Positions 62,936-64,000 of a stretch of 64,000 nucleotides of DNA are shown piece by piece. The first letter of the stretch is position 1; the number at the start of each line of letters is the position of its first letter. Both the position numbers and the translations under genes were made by a program. Location: the NCBI GenBank assembly GCA_022822135.1, contig JAJECH010000012.1, forward strand, positions 1 to 64,000, in the 5' to 3' direction. Under the pieces are notes generated by a model. It was not told where the DNA came from. It did not search any database and saw only the letters and a list, made by a program, of their open reading frames with translations. The DNA is from Pseudomonadales bacterium. Lineage in GTDB: Bacteria; Pseudomonadota; Gammaproteobacteria; Pseudomonadales; Azotimanducaceae.

Positions 62936-63823
62936 TTGGGTATTGAAGTCAGAGATTCACGACTACTCGACATAGTCAACGAAGGCACTGAACTGGAAGT
63001 TCTCGGCGATGGATTCGGATTCACGGAGGGACCAATCTGGCACCCTCACCAAAAACACCTTACGTTTTCGGACATTCCTAGTAACCGTATGCATCGTTGG
63101 TCCGAAGCGACCGGTGTGACGGTCTACCGTGAGCCGAGTAACCTCGCCAACGGTAACACCTTCGACAAGCAAGGCCGGATTTTGTCGTGTGAACACGGCA
63201 CAAGCCGAGTGGTGCGCGAGGAACTTGACGGTTCGATAAACGTCCTAGCAAGCCACTGGGATGGGAAAGAACTCAATAGTCCGAATGACATTGTCGTACG
63301 GAGTAACGGAGACATCTTCTTCACGGATCCCACGTTCGGAAGGGCTGACCATACGGGGATACCACGCGAACTCGAGCTGGACCATAGAGGCGTCTACAAG
63401 ATTGACGGACAATCTGGGGAGTTAGCGCTCTTGCGAAGCGACTTTACCCAACCAAATGGTTTAGCCTTCAGCCAAGACGAACAATGTCTTTACGTCGCCG
63501 ACACCCCCGAGATGCACATCCGCAAATTCAATGTTGCTGATGACGGCTCGCTGACTGGCGGCGAAGTGTTCACGAGATCTTCTGGTCAAGGCGCTGGAGC
63601 TCCAGACGGCTTAAAGGTGGACTCGAACGACGATGTCTATTGCTGTGGTCCAGGTGGTGTTCACGTCTACGCACCGGATGGCGTATGCTTAGGAGTGATT
63701 CAAACGCCAGCATTCTGCGCTAATTTCACCTGGGGCGACGATGACTACCTCACGTTTTACATGACTTCCTCGAATCACCTTTATCGGATTCCGGTAAAAG
63801 TACCAGGGGTTCCGCTTTTCTAA
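62936..63823 (+). CDS. SMP-30/gluconolactonase family lactonase
   Basis: The 295-residue six-bladed beta-propeller has the metal-site segments GFTEGPIWHP (Glu), LNSPNDIVVRSNGDIFFTDP (Asn, Asp) and APDGLKVDSND (Asp). It hydrolyses sugar or other lactones to hydroxyacids and has no signal peptide. The start is TTG 62936, with AAAGAGA upstream. It is co-directional with the PhyH gene 27 nt before and a membrane-protein gene 49 nt after. Confidence 0.92.
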   Translation: MGIEVRDSRLLDIVNEGTELEVLGDGFGFTEGPIWHPHQKHLTFSDIPSNRMHRWSEATGVTVYREPSNLANGNTFDKQGRILSCEHGTSRVVREELDGSINVLASHWDGKELNSPNDIVVRSNGDIFFTDPTFGRADHTGIPRELELDHRGVYKIDGQSGELALLRSDFTQPNGLAFSQDEQCLYVADTPEMHIRKFNVADDGSLTGGEVFTRSSGQGAGAPDGLKVDSNDDVYCCGPGGVHVYAPDGVCLGVIQTPAFCANFTWGDDDYLTFYMTSSNHLYRIPVKVPGVPLF

Positions 63824-63872
63824 TCAACAAGGCAACCATCGTTCTTTCAATCGAACTGGAGGGAGCGTCAAC

Positions 63873-64000
63873 ATGGCTGATCAAATTTCAAAATCCATGA
63901 CCACAGTTGGCTGGGTGTTAATCTCAATCATCTGTATCGTCGCGGCAGTCGGCGTCGGTTATGTCATCATCATGCTGCTCATATCCCCGATCCCGATCTG
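63873..64000 (+). CDS. Membrane protein, 3' end outside the window
   Basis: Only 42 codons are visible: a short polar start (MADQISKSMTTVG) and one long hydrophobic segment (WVLISIICIVAAVGVGYVII) that continues to the edge. The start ATG 63873 has a strong CTGGAGGGAG ribosome site. The product cannot be identified from this much. It continues the operon of the lactonase gene. Confidence 0.75.
   Translation, partial: MADQISKSMTTVGWVLISIICIVAAVGVGYVIIMLLISPIPI

Noticed and set aside
1-64000. CRISPR arrays, rRNA genes, prophage modules or a replication origin
   Set aside because: No regularly spaced repeats, rRNA-like blocks, phage structural genes or DnaA-box clusters were seen.

Overview
This window looks like a chromosomal segment of a Gram-negative, aerobic, probably marine or marine-host-associated bacterium. 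The support is two TonB-dependent outer-membrane receptors, a lipoprotein laminarinase, a heme A synthase (aa3-type oxidase maturation), a proteobacterial-type PEP carboxylase, and base composition near 50% G+C. The abundance of phytanoyl-CoA dioxygenase-like (PhyH) oxygenases, sulfatases, amidohydrolases and CoA-transferases, with an ankyrin protein and a TnpB element, resembles gene sets reported from sponge-associated and pelagic gammaproteobacteria. The exact lineage cannot be fixed from the sequence alone.

Layout. 1-950: right part of an IS200/IS605-type element (tnpB plus right end), inserted into a sulfatase gene whose N-terminal part survives at 951-1833. 1.9-6.2 kb: PhyH and O-methyltransferase, a Tat-exported PhoX-like protein, and heme A synthase whose stop codon lies inside a tRNA-Arg(CCG). 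6.2-13 kb: a PhyH-HEAT fusion, HAD hydrolase, orphan antitoxin-like regulator, GST, N-acyl-D-amino-acid deacylase paralogue A, and another PhyH. 13-20.2 kb: a minus-strand beta-glucan locus (GH16 lipoprotein, TonB receptor, GH2-like glycosidase). 20.6-24.8 kb: ppc and a Rieske oxygenase. 24.9-28.9 kb: CoA-transferase, alcohol dehydrogenase, small conserved-looking protein, PhyH. 28.9-30.1 kb: an AT-richer island with a PLD-fold protein. 30.1-38.8 kb: nucleoside hydrolase, APC permease, YdjM-like protein, sulfatase-like enzyme with Thr in place of the nucleophile Cys/Ser, LLM flavoprotein, PnuC, ankyrin protein and a secreted helical protein. 38.8-45.9 kb: second TonB receptor, deacylase paralogue B with a clear terminator, PhyH, methyltransferase. 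45.9-52.8 kb: a tight five-gene minus-strand operon (sulfatase, LarA-like racemase, tandem CoA-transferase, D-2-hydroxyacid dehydrogenase, CmcJ-like oxygenase). 53-56 kb: deacylase paralogue C, enoyl-CoA hydratase, glutathione peroxidase. 56.6-58.4 kb: GmrSD-like restriction protein. 58.6-64 kb: a probable seven-gene operon (2-hydroxyacyl-CoA lyase/oxalyl-CoA decarboxylase, VOC epimerase, glutaredoxin-DinB protein, PGRP-type amidase, PhyH, SMP-30 lactonase, membrane protein).

Functionally the region reads as a catabolic accessory zone. It combines polysaccharide uptake and cleavage, desulfation, N-deacylation of D-amino-acid-like substrates, CoA activation, oxidative attack by 2-oxoglutarate/Fe(II) and Rieske oxygenases, and 2-hydroxyacyl-CoA cleavage.

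The most striking observation is at 60812-61543. A glutaredoxin-DinB fusion reads with one in-frame TGA exactly at the first position of the CxxC motif. A perfect 7-bp stem with a 5-nt loop starts 29 nt downstream. This fits a selenocysteine codon with a bacterial SECIS element. The alternative is a single-base nonsense mutation of a Cys codon.
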